A stretch of 64,000 nt of DNA from Desulfurellaceae bacterium bin18 (GTDB taxonomy: Bacteria; Desulfobacterota; Binatia; Bin18). This document shows, piece after piece, positions 33,894 to 42,616 of this stretch. The stretch lies in NCBI GenBank assembly GCA_002238415.1, contig MPMI01000023.1, positions 29,346 through 93,345 of the forward strand, written 5' to 3'. Positions within the stretch are counted from its first letter, which is position 1. Every line of letters starts with the position of its first letter. Position numbers and translations under genes: made by a program. The notes under the pieces are model-generated. The model had not been told where the DNA came from, did no database searches, and saw only the letters and a program-made list of their open reading frames with translations.

Positions 33894-35342
33894 ATGGCGC
33901 AAGCAAGCAAGCAATATACCAAGGTAACGACGGGACAACCGAACTGGAACAATCAAACCATGTGGACCGGGGATAACCTCGACATTATGCGCGGGATGAA
34001 CAGCGCGTCCGTAGACTTGATTTACGCGGACCCGCCTTTTAATTCTAATGCCAACTATGCCGCCCCTATTGGCTCCAAAGCCGCCGGAGCCGCCTTTAAG
34101 GATACGTGGGGCTTAGACGATATCAACTTGGCCTGGTATGGCGAAATCAAGCACGAATACCCCGGCCTGTATGACTTGCTGACGGCAGTTCGCACCATCC
34201 ACGGCGATAGCATGATGTCGTATCTCATTTACATGGCCGTCCGGCTCATGGAAATGAAGCGGCTCTTGAAGCCGACCGGCTCCCTGTACCTGCATTGTGA
34301 CCCGACAGCCAGCCATTACTTGAAGCTGTTGCTGGATTGCGTGTTCGGGAAGGCCCATTTTCAGAACGAAATTAGCTGGAGACGGACAACCACAAAAGGC
34401 GATTGGCGCCAAGGGGCAACGAATTATCCCCGTGTGCATGACGTGCTGCTGTATTACAGCAAGAATGCTTCGCAAGCCGCCTACCAGCAAGTCTTTGTCC
34501 CGTATGGCCAGGACTATATCAAGAAATCGTATCGCCATACTGAGCCGGAGACAGGGCGGCGGTATCGCCTTGATAACCTGAGCGCTCCTGGAGGCGGGCA
34601 ACGTGGCCACCCCCGCTATGAACTCTTAGGCGTCACTCGCTATTGGCGCTATAATGAGGAAAAAATGCACCAGCTTCTTGCCGCCGGGCGCATTATCCAA
34701 ACCGCCCCCGGTCGTGTCCCGGCCTACAAGCGTTACCTGGATGAAATGCCAGGCGTTGCGGTCAGTGACATATGGGCTGATATTGCTCCAGTCCAAGGGA
34801 GTGCCAAGGAACGGCAAGGCTACCCCACGCAAAAACCCCTCACGCTTGTGCGGCGGTTGGTCCAAACGAGCGTGCCCCCAGATGGCATAGTGCTGGACCC
34901 CTTTTGCGGGTGCGCCACGGCGTGCATTGCGGCAGAGATGGAGGGGCGGCACTGGGTGGGCATTGATATTTCCCCGAAGGCGGCGGCCTTGGTACAGTCC
35001 AGGATGCAGGACGAGTTAGGCTTGTTCTTTCAGGGTTCTCACAGAACCGACATTCCGAAGCGGACCGACCTCGGCAAGGTGCTGCCCTACAACGACGCCA
35101 AGAACAAGCGCTGGCTGTATGGGGAGCAAGGCGGGTTCTGCCTGGGATGCCAGGAGCACTTTCAGGCCCGGCATTTGACCATTGACCATATCATTCCCCG
35201 TGCCAAAGGCGGCACGGACCATATCAGCAACCTGCAACTGCTCTGCAATTCGTGCAACACCATCAAGGGCACGAAAACACAAGCAGAACTCATTGTGGCC
35301 TTGACCGATAAGGGCTATATCAAGCGGAAAATGGCCGCATGA
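33894..35342 (+). CDS. Site-specific DNA methyltransferase fused to HNH nuclease
   Basis: A 482-residue fusion. The N-terminal 400 residues are an amino-methyltransferase of the beta order: catalytic DPPFNS at 46-51 comes first and the SAM-binding LDPFCGCATACIAAEMEGR (from residue 334) later. FGKAHFQNEISWRR is the usual companion motif. Residues of about 410-470 form an HNH domain with zinc cysteines (FCLGCQEHF, LLCNSCN) and catalytic IDHIIPRAKGG. It could modify and cut DNA as a one-protein restriction-modification system, or nick to aid transposition. Starts 31 bases after the transposase. Confidence 0.88.
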   Translation: MAQASKQYTKVTTGQPNWNNQTMWTGDNLDIMRGMNSASVDLIYADPPFNSNANYAAPIGSKAAGAAFKDTWGLDDINLAWYGEIKHEYPGLYDLLTAVRTIHGDSMMSYLIYMAVRLMEMKRLLKPTGSLYLHCDPTASHYLKLLLDCVFGKAHFQNEISWRRTTTKGDWRQGATNYPRVHDVLLYYSKNASQAAYQQVFVPYGQDYIKKSYRHTEPETGRRYRLDNLSAPGGGQRGHPRYELLGVTRYWRYNEEKMHQLLAAGRIIQTAPGRVPAYKRYLDEMPGVAVSDIWADIAPVQGSAKERQGYPTQKPLTLVRRLVQTSVPPDGIVLDPFCGCATACIAAEMEGRHWVGIDISPKAAALVQSRMQDELGLFFQGSHRTDIPKRTDLGKVLPYNDAKNKRWLYGEQGGFCLGCQEHFQARHLTIDHIIPRAKGGTDHISNLQLLCNSCNTIKGTKTQAELIVALTDKGYIKRKMAA

Positions 35343-35357
35343 AGGAGGGTTCCCCGT

Positions 35358-35660
35358 ATGACAGACACAGAGGTGGATGCAGGCATTGGCCGATTAGCGA
35401 CCCGGTACAGCGCCGTGAATCGCAAGATTGCCTGTTTGAAGGGAACGCTCCAGGAGGCGGCCAAACCAGCCTATGAAGCGGCGATTCTGCTCCGGTGTGG
35501 CTCCGGTGTGACGGCCCTGCGGCTTCAAGACCACTGGGCCAAACTGAACCCGCATGACATTATCGCGACCATTCAAGACTTGGTGGCCAGTGAAGAAGAG
35601 AAAGCGCAAATAGAAGACCGGCTCCGGGAAGCAGGCTTGGATAACCTGATTCGTTCGTGA
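35358..35660 (+). CDS. Small helical protein in IS cargo, unknown
   Basis: A 100-residue, mostly helical and mildly acidic protein (MTDTEVDAGIGRLATRYSAV ... EKAQIEDRLREAGLDNLIRS) starting 15 bases after the methyltransferase gene with a GAAGGAGG ribosome site. I recognise no domain. Its position suggests a cargo role, perhaps regulation or protection linked to the methyltransferase-HNH protein. Confidence 0.7.
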   Translation: MTDTEVDAGIGRLATRYSAVNRKIACLKGTLQEAAKPAYEAAILLRCGSGVTALRLQDHWAKLNPHDIIATIQDLVASEEEKAQIEDRLREAGLDNLIRS

Positions 35661-35679
35661 AGTGACAGGAGGAAACGAC

Positions 35680-35850
35680 ATGGAAGAGAAACGACCCACC
35701 CCCGAACCCCCCACTGACGTGGAACTGAAGCCGAGCACCTACCAGCCAACCAAAGCGGAAAAGGAAGAAACCCAAGACATGCCGGGGTGGTCCCTGGAGA
35801 AAGTCAAGTCTGCGTTTTTCAAGCCCTTTCGGGTCAAGGAATGTGACTAA
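35680..35850 (+). CDS. Small proline-rich protein in IS cargo, unknown
   Basis: A 56-residue protein, proline- and charge-rich at the start (PTPEPPTDVELKPSTYQPTK) with an amphipathic C-terminal helix (SLEKVKSAFFKPFRV). AGGAGGAAACGAC precedes the ATG. The stop codon is part of GTGACTAAAG in the right inverted repeat, so the gene ends exactly at the IS boundary. Stand-alone proteins with the YQPTKAE pattern seem familiar from metagenomes but have no known role. Confidence 0.65.
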   Translation: MEEKRPTPEPPTDVELKPSTYQPTKAEKEETQDMPGWSLEKVKSAFFKPFRVKECD

Positions 35851-35864
35851 AGTATATAATTCCC

Positions 35865-35872
35865 TCCTTGGA
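35865..35872 (+). repeat. Right 8-bp target-site duplication of the IS
   Basis: TCCTTGGA, identical to 32835-32842. Confidence 0.75.
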
Positions 35873-35876
35873 GGGG

Positions 35877-35928
35877 TGCCGCGTCAGCGGCGGGGTGGGT
35901 TCCTCACCTCGCCGCTGACGCGGCATTT
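35877..35928. terminator. Strong GC hairpin right of the IS
   Basis: GTGCCGCGTCAGCGGCG and CGCCGCTGACGCGGCAT pair over about 16 bases around GGGTGGGTTCCTCACCT. Without the IS it would follow the DUF4340 stop by roughly 100 bases and face the OmpA gene end, so it probably served as a two-way terminator between the convergent genes. There is no U-tract. Confidence 0.55.
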
Positions 35929-35938
35929 CATGAGACCA

Positions 35939-36658
35939 CTAATTTTCAATCACGACTTCAACCCGGCGATTTTTGGCTCGACCAGTTGAGTTATCCGACC
36001 CATCGGGATTGGTATTTGGCGCAACCGGATACCGTTCGCCGTACCCCGTTGTTGTTACACGGGCCTGGTCGACACCCGAGGTCGCCAAGGCGCTGGCGAC
36101 ACTACCTGCCCGTCTTTCAGACAAGCGTTGATTTGCTTCTTCCCCGCCAATAGCGTCGGTGTGACCTTCAATTGATATCCGTCGTCCACGCGCCTGATCA
36201 TTCAGCACGTCAGCAATGCTCTGAACTCGACTCTGAGCATCACCGGTCAAATCGGACCGACCAAATTCAAACAAGACATCCGGAAGATTGACCACCACAC
36301 CGCGCTCGGTTTCACGCGCCTCAATATTACGTCGCTTGAGTTCTTCAAGCAGTTGGCGATTCCGTGATATTTCCTGGCGTTGCTGCTCAATTTGCTGTTC
36401 ATTCGCCGCGAGTTCCGTATCGCGTTTTTGAAATTGATTACCGACGACGGCGCCGGTGACACCCCCCAGCGCCCCACCAATAGCAGCCCCGGCTCCCGGA
36501 TTCCCAACCGCAGCGCCAATAATCGCGCCGGTGGCGGCCCCAAGACCCGCGCCCCCCAAGGTACTCTTCTCTCGGGTTGACAACGGCTGCGCGCAGCCGA
36601 CCGTGAAGACAAACATGAACAGCAACAGATAAAGAACGGTCTTTCTCATAGCCAACAC
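35939..36658 (-). CDS. OmpA-family lipoprotein with glycine zipper
   Basis: A 239-residue lipoprotein. Signal peptide with lipobox VGC (C22), then a glycine-zipper repeat (GGAGLGAATGAIIGAAVGNPG onward, residues 35-75), a coiled coil (EQQIEQQRQEISRNRQLLEELKRR), and a C-terminal OmpA domain: LFEFGRSDLTG, EGHTDAIGGEEANQRLSERRA and GRAKNRRVEVVI, which grips peptidoglycan. It is encoded just downstream of a paralogue sharing the first 75 residues. Confidence 0.93.
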   Translation of the reverse strand: MLAMRKTVLYLLLFMFVFTVGCAQPLSTREKSTLGGAGLGAATGAIIGAAVGNPGAGAAIGGALGGVTGAVVGNQFQKRDTELAANEQQIEQQRQEISRNRQLLEELKRRNIEARETERGVVVNLPDVLFEFGRSDLTGDAQSRVQSIADVLNDQARGRRISIEGHTDAIGGEEANQRLSERRAGSVASALATSGVDQARVTTTGYGERYPVAPNTNPDGSDNSTGRAKNRRVEVVIEN

Positions 36659-36669
36659 TTTACTCCCGT

Positions 36670-37014
36670 CTAGTATTCCTGCTGCCGTTTGAGTTCTTCG
36701 AGTTCCTGCCGCTGCTGCTCAAGCTCGAGCTGCTGCTGCTCGAGCTGCTGCTGCTGGTTCTGCTGCTGAGTTTCTTGATTCTGCATTTTGTCCCCGACGA
36801 CGGCGCCGGTGACGCCCCCTAGCGCTCCACCAATGGCGGCTCCAGCCCCAGGACTCCCAACGACGGCGCCGATAATTGCGCCAGTTGCGGCACCGAGACC
36901 CGCGCCCCCCAGTGTCCCCTTCTCCCGAGTTGAGAGTGGTTGAGAGCAGGCGCTCACAAGAAACGCCGCCAGCACCAAGGCTCCACCCCATCGTATTCCG
37001 CTCTTCGTATACAT
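36670..37014 (-). CDS. Glycine-zipper lipoprotein, truncated paralogue
   Basis: A 114-residue lipoprotein with lipobox SAC (C23) and a glycine zipper nearly identical to that of the following OmpA-family protein, then a Gln-rich tail (QQQNQQQQLEQQQLELEQQR) instead of an OmpA domain. Eleven bases separate the two genes. This looks like a local duplication with loss or replacement of the peptidoglycan-binding domain. Confidence 0.85.
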   Translation of the reverse strand: MYTKSGIRWGGALVLAAFLVSACSQPLSTREKGTLGGAGLGAATGAIIGAVVGSPGAGAAIGGALGGVTGAVVGDKMQNQETQQQNQQQQLEQQQLELEQQRQELEELKRQQEY

Positions 37015-37272
37015 CTCAGACCTCCCAGACTCCGATCTTCTCCTATACTTTCTCTGATATCGGAATAAATCCTTACCTTTTCCACCTTAATCGGCCCCTG
37101 GTATCGGGTCAATATCACGAGGGGGAATCCGCGTAGGATTCGGTAGAATGACACCGAAACGCGATCCATATAGGGTCCGTTCCCAAGGAGAGCCGCAGCG
37201 TCCATCCAGCGAATGCTGGCCCTTCATATCCCGTGCGAATGGACAAGAAAGGAATCAATCTTTGAGCAGCAG

Positions 37273-40200
37273 TTAGACAGACTCACGTTGTACGCCCACC
37301 GTCAGGTTCGCTCCATCAATCTCTACACTCTGGACCTGATCTCCACTTGGCTGGCGGTGCACCAGGGCGCGGGCCAAGGTCTCTTGTTGGATATAGGTTT
37401 TGTGCTGCGTAATGGCATCACGTAAGCGCCCGTCCGCTTCATAGGTGACCGCAATGCGGTCTTCTACCTGATAGCCGGCTTCCTTGCGGAGTTGTTGGAT
37501 ATAATGCACAACCTCACGTGCCAACCCTTCCACGATCAGATCATCGTTCAGTTCGCACGGAAAATCGATAGAGATAAATCGATCCGAACGGATATCCGGC
37601 AGCCCTTCACGCGCGTGGCGTAGGATCTGAATCTCCTCGGGTTGGAAGGCGTCACCATTGAGTTGAATCGGTTCTCCCGCCTCAAGGATGAGCATCTGAT
37701 CGAGGGGCAGATCGGTAATCCGTTTGCGAATCTGACCAAACGCCTTTCCAAAGCGAGGGCCGAGGAGCTGCGCGTTTGGCTTCGCACTGAGCGTCACTTT
37801 CTCAGCCTCCGCTGTGCTGTACACGATCTCTTTGACGTTCAACTCTTCCTGCATATAGCCTTCCAACGGAAGTAACTCATCAAGAATCGCTTGTTGACGA
37901 TGGAGGATCGTTAGTGTTTGGAGCGGGATGCGTACTTTGACTTTCCGTTCGTTCCGCAAACTCCGCCCCAGCAAGATCACCCGCTGCATCCGAGCCACGG
38001 CATCTTCGAGCCGAGTGTCCACCTGGCTTTCATCATAATCGGGGAACGGTTCGAGATGCACACTCTCTTCTGTCCCAGCCTCCTGGAGCGTGACCAGATT
38101 GGTATAAATGGCGTCCGCCAGAAACGGCGTAAACGGGGCCATGAGCTTGGAAAATGTCAACAGGACATCGTACAGGGCCTGATAGGCAAACTGCTTGTCA
38201 GCCACATCGTCCTCACTCCAAAAACGACGCCGGTTGAGACGGACATACCAATTGGTCAACTCGTTGAGAAAATCCAGCAGCGCGGGGACTACGTTATACA
38301 GCCGATACTGCTCCATCTCGGCACTGACCCGGCGAATGAGGGTCTGTTTGCGCGAAAGAATCCAGCGATCCAGAATATTGGGTGATGGCTCCTCCAGCGC
38401 GTGTGACGGGCGCCACTCGTCAACCAAGGCATACGTGACAAAGAATTTATAGGCGTTCCACCAGGGCAGGAGCAGGCGGCGGACCGTCTCCCGCACGCCG
38501 CGCTCACTAAAGCGGAGTTCTTCGGCCCGGACCAGGGGCGAGTTGATCAGATAGAGGCGCAGGGCATCGGCCCCATGCTCGTCCAGAATCTCTTCGGGCT
38601 CAGGATAGTTCTTGAGCCGCTTGCTCATCTTCTTACCGTCTTCGGCCAGCACCATTCCGTTGACAACAACGTTGTGGAAAGCCGGCTTGTCAAACAGCGC
38701 AGCGGCGACGACCACCAGGGTGTAAAACCAGCCTCGGGTCTGGTCCAGCCCTTCGGCAACAAAGTCCGCGGGAAACACCCGTGAGAACTGTTCTGCGTTC
38801 TCAAATGGATAGTGAATTTGCGCGTAGGGCATCGAACCGCTCTCGAACCAGCAGTCGAACACCTGCGGCACCCGCCGCATGACGCCGGTCCCGGTTGAAT
38901 CGGGAAATGTCAGGTCATCGACAAATTCACGGTGGAGATCGTCCACCCGCGTGCCGGTCCGCTTGGCGAGTTCATCAATGCTGCCCAGACACACGACTTC
39001 GGAGCCGGTCTCGTTTTTCCAAATCGGCAGCGGCGTCCCCCAGTACCGATTGCGGCTAATCGCCCAGTCGCGCGCGTTCTCCAGCCAGTTGCCAAAGCGC
39101 CCGTCTCGCAGATGATCCGGGACCCAGGTCGTCAGCTGATTATTTTTCACCAGTCGCTCACGAAAGGCTTCAACCCGGACAAACCAGGTCGTGACGGCCT
39201 TATAGATGAGCGGGGTCTCGCTCCGCCAGCAGAAGGGATAACTGTGCTGGATCGTGCCCTGGTGAACGAGCTGTTTTGCCTGCTTGAGCTGCTGAATGAT
39301 TTTGGGGTCGGCTTCCTTGACGTGCAGGCCCGCAAAATCCCTGACGACCGGGGTAAACCGGCCGTCATCATCGACCGGGTTCACCAACGGGATGCCCGCC
39401 TGTTGGCAGGCGTAAAAATCCTCTTCCCCAAAGGCCGGGGCCATATGAACGATGCCGGTGCCGTCTTCGGTGGTCACATGCTCGGACTCGATGACCCGAA
39501 AAGCGCCCGCCTCCTTTTGGTCGACAAAATAGGGAAACAGCGGAGTAAACGTCCGTCCGGCGAGGTCCTTGCCCTGATAGCGGGCCTCAATGGTGTAGCT
39601 GTCTTCTTTGGGGAAGTAGGTCTTGAGCCGGGCCTCGGCCATAATATAGCCGACCTTATCCGCGTGGTCGCGGACCTTCACATAGTCGATGTCAGAGCCG
39701 ACGGCTAAGGCCAGATTCGACGGCAGGGTCCAGGGCGTGGTGGTCCAGGCAACAAAAAAGACCTGCTCTTCGCCTTCGGCGGCAAAGCGAACCGTGATGG
39801 CCGGGTCTTGAACATCTTTATAGTTCAGATTGGCTTCAAAATTTGACAGCACTGTTCCCAGCCGGGTGGAAAACGGCAGGACCTTATAGCCTTCATAGAC
39901 CAAATCCTGGTCCCACATCTGCTGGAAGACCCACCACACCGTCTCCATAAAGGAGGCGTCCATGGTCCGATAGTCATTCCGGAAATCGACCCAGCGGCCC
40001 ATCCGCCGCACCGTTTTTTCCCACTCCTGGGTGTAGCGCAGAACAATCTTCCGGCATTCATTATTGAAATTGGCAATTCCGAATTTTTCGATCTCGGCCT
40101 TGCCACTCACCCCGAGCGCCTGTTCGATTTCCATCTCGACCGGCAGACCGTGACAGTCCCAGCCAAATCGACGGTCCACATACCGCCCGCGCATGGTCCA

Positions 40201-40410
40201 AAAACGGGGGATAATGTCTTTAATCGTCCCAGCCAATAAATGTCCGTAGTGCGGCAATCCAGTCGCAAAGGGCGGGCCGTCATAGAAAATAAAGGGCGGT
40301 TGCGCTTGGGTTTTGGCCAAGGTCTTCTTGAAAATATCGTGTTTGTCCCACGCCTGTAGCACTGCCAGTTCGACCTCGGACAGCTTCACGTTTTCCGCAA
40401 CCGGTTTCAT
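37273..40410 (-). CDS. ileS: Isoleucyl-tRNA synthetase (IleS2-type)
   Basis: A 1,045-residue class Ia synthetase. HIGH-type motif HYGH in FATGLPHYGHLLAGTIKD (about residues 52-69), the editing domain with TTPWTLPSNLALAVG, WFYTLVV, the KMSKRLKNYPEPEE loop, and a long C-terminal domain ending in a DUF5915-like part. The YGH motif and length match the eukaryote-like IleS2 group, some members of which resist mupirocin. No T-box or other leader is visible in the 176 bases upstream. Confidence 0.96.
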   Translation of the reverse strand: MKPVAENVKLSEVELAVLQAWDKHDIFKKTLAKTQAQPPFIFYDGPPFATGLPHYGHLLAGTIKDIIPRFWTMRGRYVDRRFGWDCHGLPVEMEIEQALGVSGKAEIEKFGIANFNNECRKIVLRYTQEWEKTVRRMGRWVDFRNDYRTMDASFMETVWWVFQQMWDQDLVYEGYKVLPFSTRLGTVLSNFEANLNYKDVQDPAITVRFAAEGEEQVFFVAWTTTPWTLPSNLALAVGSDIDYVKVRDHADKVGYIMAEARLKTYFPKEDSYTIEARYQGKDLAGRTFTPLFPYFVDQKEAGAFRVIESEHVTTEDGTGIVHMAPAFGEEDFYACQQAGIPLVNPVDDDGRFTPVVRDFAGLHVKEADPKIIQQLKQAKQLVHQGTIQHSYPFCWRSETPLIYKAVTTWFVRVEAFRERLVKNNQLTTWVPDHLRDGRFGNWLENARDWAISRNRYWGTPLPIWKNETGSEVVCLGSIDELAKRTGTRVDDLHREFVDDLTFPDSTGTGVMRRVPQVFDCWFESGSMPYAQIHYPFENAEQFSRVFPADFVAEGLDQTRGWFYTLVVVAAALFDKPAFHNVVVNGMVLAEDGKKMSKRLKNYPEPEEILDEHGADALRLYLINSPLVRAEELRFSERGVRETVRRLLLPWWNAYKFFVTYALVDEWRPSHALEEPSPNILDRWILSRKQTLIRRVSAEMEQYRLYNVVPALLDFLNELTNWYVRLNRRRFWSEDDVADKQFAYQALYDVLLTFSKLMAPFTPFLADAIYTNLVTLQEAGTEESVHLEPFPDYDESQVDTRLEDAVARMQRVILLGRSLRNERKVKVRIPLQTLTILHRQQAILDELLPLEGYMQEELNVKEIVYSTAEAEKVTLSAKPNAQLLGPRFGKAFGQIRKRITDLPLDQMLILEAGEPIQLNGDAFQPEEIQILRHAREGLPDIRSDRFISIDFPCELNDDLIVEGLAREVVHYIQQLRKEAGYQVEDRIAVTYEADGRLRDAITQHKTYIQQETLARALVHRQPSGDQVQSVEIDGANLTVGVQRESV

Positions 40411-40586
40411 CGCGTCGTATTCCTCACCCGAAGAGTAGATTTGCCGTCTAGGCTACCGATTGGGCTATCTTTTTGCTAGAGGGCACTCGAAACGGGCGGA
40501 CTTGACCCTGTGTCACAGAAGGGCCATGAATAGACCATCAAGAAAAAAGAAGACGGCAAGCGTCACACTGAGAGGAGACCGTGCGG

Positions 40587-40811
40587 ATGGGCAAACGGAT
40601 GATGGTCAACTTCGGCAAGGAAGGCTTTCCGCAGTACGAGGAGGTTGAGGAGGAGGGCATGGCAAAACCCTGTGCGATGGGCCTGCCATGGGTGAATCCC
40701 GATACCGTCAGAACGCTTGCGCTGAGGCAGGTCGGACGGACCGGCCCCAAAGGGGAAACCCTGGAAGCTGCCGAAGCACCGCCCGAAACCGCGTCCGAGC
40801 CGAACGAATAA
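40587..40811 (+). CDS. Small conserved-looking protein, unknown
   Basis: A 74-residue protein starting MGKRMMVNFGKEGFPQYEEV with a proline-turn segment MGLPWVNPDTVRTLALRQVG and an acidic tail. A GAGAGGAG ribosome site lies before the ATG; GTG at 40581 is too close to it. I recognise no family. It converges with the DUF3553 gene six bases away. Confidence 0.55.
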   Translation: MGKRMMVNFGKEGFPQYEEVEEEGMAKPCAMGLPWVNPDTVRTLALRQVGRTGPKGETLEAAEAPPETASEPNE

Positions 40812-40816
40812 ATCGT

Positions 40817-41149
40817 CTAGCCTCGGGAGAGACGCTTGGCTGTAGGCTTTGGCCGTTGACGTCGCTTCACAGGCTTCTGAGACGCCACGGCGAAATCAGG
40901 GTCACCGTCCGGAGCTAACAACGGGTGCTGATGGAGACGTATCCCAAAAAAATAACAACAGGACTGGCTATCGAGGTTATTATCAAAGGTGCGCTGCTGA
41001 CCATCCTCAAAGTTCACCCGCGCTAAGCAGGTCCCCCCTTCCAGGACCGAGGTCATTTCCTCAACCACCTCACCCGTCCCCCATTCTTCATAGTGGCGAT
41101 GGATCACATAATCTCCAACCCGGAGATACAAACGGTGTTTGGCAGACAT
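40817..41149 (-). CDS. DUF3553-like protein
   Basis: A 110-residue protein with a Tudor/CarD-like beta-barrel: VGDYVIHRHYEEWGTGEVVE and CLARVNFEDGQQRTFDNNLD at residues 11-56, followed by a basic tail (PVKRRQRPKPTAKRL). The same small barrel occurs at the C-terminus of UvrD/PcrA helicases and as stand-alone DUF3553, where RNA polymerase or nucleic-acid contact is suspected. Confidence 0.65.
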   Translation of the reverse strand: MSAKHRLYLRVGDYVIHRHYEEWGTGEVVEEMTSVLEGGTCLARVNFEDGQQRTFDNNLDSQSCCYFFGIRLHQHPLLAPDGDPDFAVASQKPVKRRQRPKPTAKRLSRG

Positions 41150-41258
41150 GCGGCAGCCTTACGGGCAAGTCAGATTGCGTTTGCAAGGGTTGTAGCTGAA
41201 AACACGTAGCGATGGAAGCAAGTGATGAAAAAGCGACAGCGAGGTCCACGCCAACGAT

Positions 41259-42134
41259 TCACGCCGAAAGCCCGCTATCCTGCAGAATAGATGCCCTCCT
41301 TCGGTAGGGAGCGTGGAAAGAGACATTCTTCGCCCAGGCTGCAAGCGGCAGACCGCTTGTCCCGGAGCGCTCTGCCAGAGCGGCTCGATTCCGTATTAGC
41401 CTGGGGTCCAGGGAAACCGTATCACTGCCCATCACAACGACATTGCCGCTCGGTACCGAGCAGGCAGTCGTATACCGGAAGGCCGCGGCAAACGTCCTGC
41501 GCGCGGCATCATACACTGGTGTAGAAGAGTGCAGGTTGGAAACGACCAGCCCGTGGGGACCCAGGCACGCACGGCATTCGGCGTAGAAATCGTAGGTCAA
41601 AAGATGGGGAGTAACCCCTTCGGCTCGGTAGGCGTCCAACATGATAAGATCGTAGGTCGTCCCAGCCGCTCGTGCGCGTACATACGACCTGCCATCGGCA
41701 ATCACAGCGTGCTGACGCTCGTCCGGGAAAAACCCGAAGAAGCGGGTAGCAATGTCAACAACGAGGGGATCAAGTTCAACGCTATCGAGTTGCGCGTTTT
41801 CAAAAACATGGTGCAATACCATTTGCAGCCGCCCGCCCCCAAGGCCGATCAAAAGAATACGCCGTGGCTGAGCACACCACACCAGGGCTAACACCATAGC
41901 CTGGGTGTAAGGGGAGAGGAGGTCCAAGGGAGAGCGGGGGTCGAGCCGGGATTGGACTTCTTCAACGCGACTCTGCTGGTGTCGATAGCACAGCAGCAGC
42001 TGATTGTGCTTTCTGCGGACGACGACATGGTTGTAGGCAGATCGTCGCTCAAAGAGGACGCCCTGTGGGGAGCGACGGAGTGGGGCAAGGCGACGGGTGA
42101 TTGCCGCCAGATTGTGTTCTTGCCAGGGGGACAT
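41259..42134 (-). CDS. Spermidine-synthase-like methyltransferase-fold protein
   Basis: A 291-residue protein with the Rossmann core of polyamine aminopropyltransferases: ILLIGLGGGRLQMVLHHVFE, VELDPLVVDIATRFFGF, VIADGRSYVRARA and YDLIMLDAYRAEGVTPHLLT (the catalytic-Asp position). The N-terminal beta domain is short. Related proteins make spermidine or are of unknown amine specificity. The stop at 41259 leaves a normal C-terminus. Confidence 0.82.
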   Translation of the reverse strand: MSPWQEHNLAAITRRLAPLRRSPQGVLFERRSAYNHVVVRRKHNQLLLCYRHQQSRVEEVQSRLDPRSPLDLLSPYTQAMVLALVWCAQPRRILLIGLGGGRLQMVLHHVFENAQLDSVELDPLVVDIATRFFGFFPDERQHAVIADGRSYVRARAAGTTYDLIMLDAYRAEGVTPHLLTYDFYAECRACLGPHGLVVSNLHSSTPVYDAARRTFAAAFRYTTACSVPSGNVVVMGSDTVSLDPRLIRNRAALAERSGTSGLPLAAWAKNVSFHAPYRRRASILQDSGLSA

Positions 42135-42196
42135 GCCTAAGTGGGGTCTGGATATTGGCTATTCGAGCTCAGGCCGGACCGTATCTTCCCTAGCTC

Positions 42197-42616
42197 CTAC
42201 CTGCTCTGGGTCGCAATAGCCAAACGACCGAGCCCTTCGGTGCGAGCCAGGTCCATGACCTGAACGACTCGATTATGGGTGACATCGCCGTCCGCCCGAA
42301 TAACAAGTGTCACGTCTGCGCCTTGGCTCTTTTCGGCCTTAAAGCGGGCTTCGAGTTCGGCAATAGTCGTCGGTGTCTCACCCAAGAAGAGTTGACCATC
42401 CTTCTTTAGGCTCACGCTCAGGCGTTTTTTTTCAGCCGGAGGTTTTGCCGATGCGGCCTTGGGCAGGCTCACGTCGACCTGGCCTTCGCGTGTTTTCTGA
42501 AAGGTTGCCAGAAAGCTGAAGGTGATGAAGAAGAAGATGAACATATTGATGATGATATCAGTGAGCGCCAGCGGCTCCATACTCGTCAAGATTTTCGCTT
42601 TGCGCTTAAACTGCAT
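42197..42616 (-). CDS. ExbD/TolR-family protein (first pair)
   Basis: A 139-residue protein: one membrane helix with the conserved Asp region (TDIIINMFIFFFITFSFLA) and a periplasmic domain ending in VVQVMDLARTEGLGRLAIAT. Together with the ExbB gene, whose end it overlaps by 11 bases, it forms a proton-driven motor. There is no tonB or tolA beside it. The second helix residue D18 is the likely proton carrier. Confidence 0.88.
   Translation of the reverse strand: MQFKRKAKILTSMEPLALTDIIINMFIFFFITFSFLATFQKTREGQVDVSLPKAASAKPPAEKKRLSVSLKKDGQLFLGETPTTIAELEARFKAEKSQGADVTLVIRADGDVTHNRVVQVMDLARTEGLGRLAIATQSR

Larger units (their letters stand above)
32843..35864 (+). mobile_element. IS1595-like insertion sequence with methyltransferase-HNH cargo
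   Basis: A complete element of 3,022 bp. The left end GGGAATTATATATTTTAGTC and the reverse complement of the right end GGGAATTATATACTTTAGTC are inverted repeats (continuing to CACATT) with one mismatch. Eight-base duplications TCCTTGGA flank it. It carries an intact IS1595-type transposase, a DNA methyltransferase-HNH fusion and two small ORFs, all on the plus strand with short gaps. Intact ends and genes indicate recent insertion. IS1595 elements with passenger genes are known; this cargo set I do not recall as described. Confidence 0.88.

Noticed and set aside
33894..35342. HNH domain as a homing endonuclease or intron protein
   Set aside because: It is fused in frame to a complete methyltransferase and lies inside an IS with its own transposase; no intron structure is visible.
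40411..40586. T-box or other leader upstream of ileS
   Set aside because: No T-box sequence or terminator/antiterminator pair is visible.
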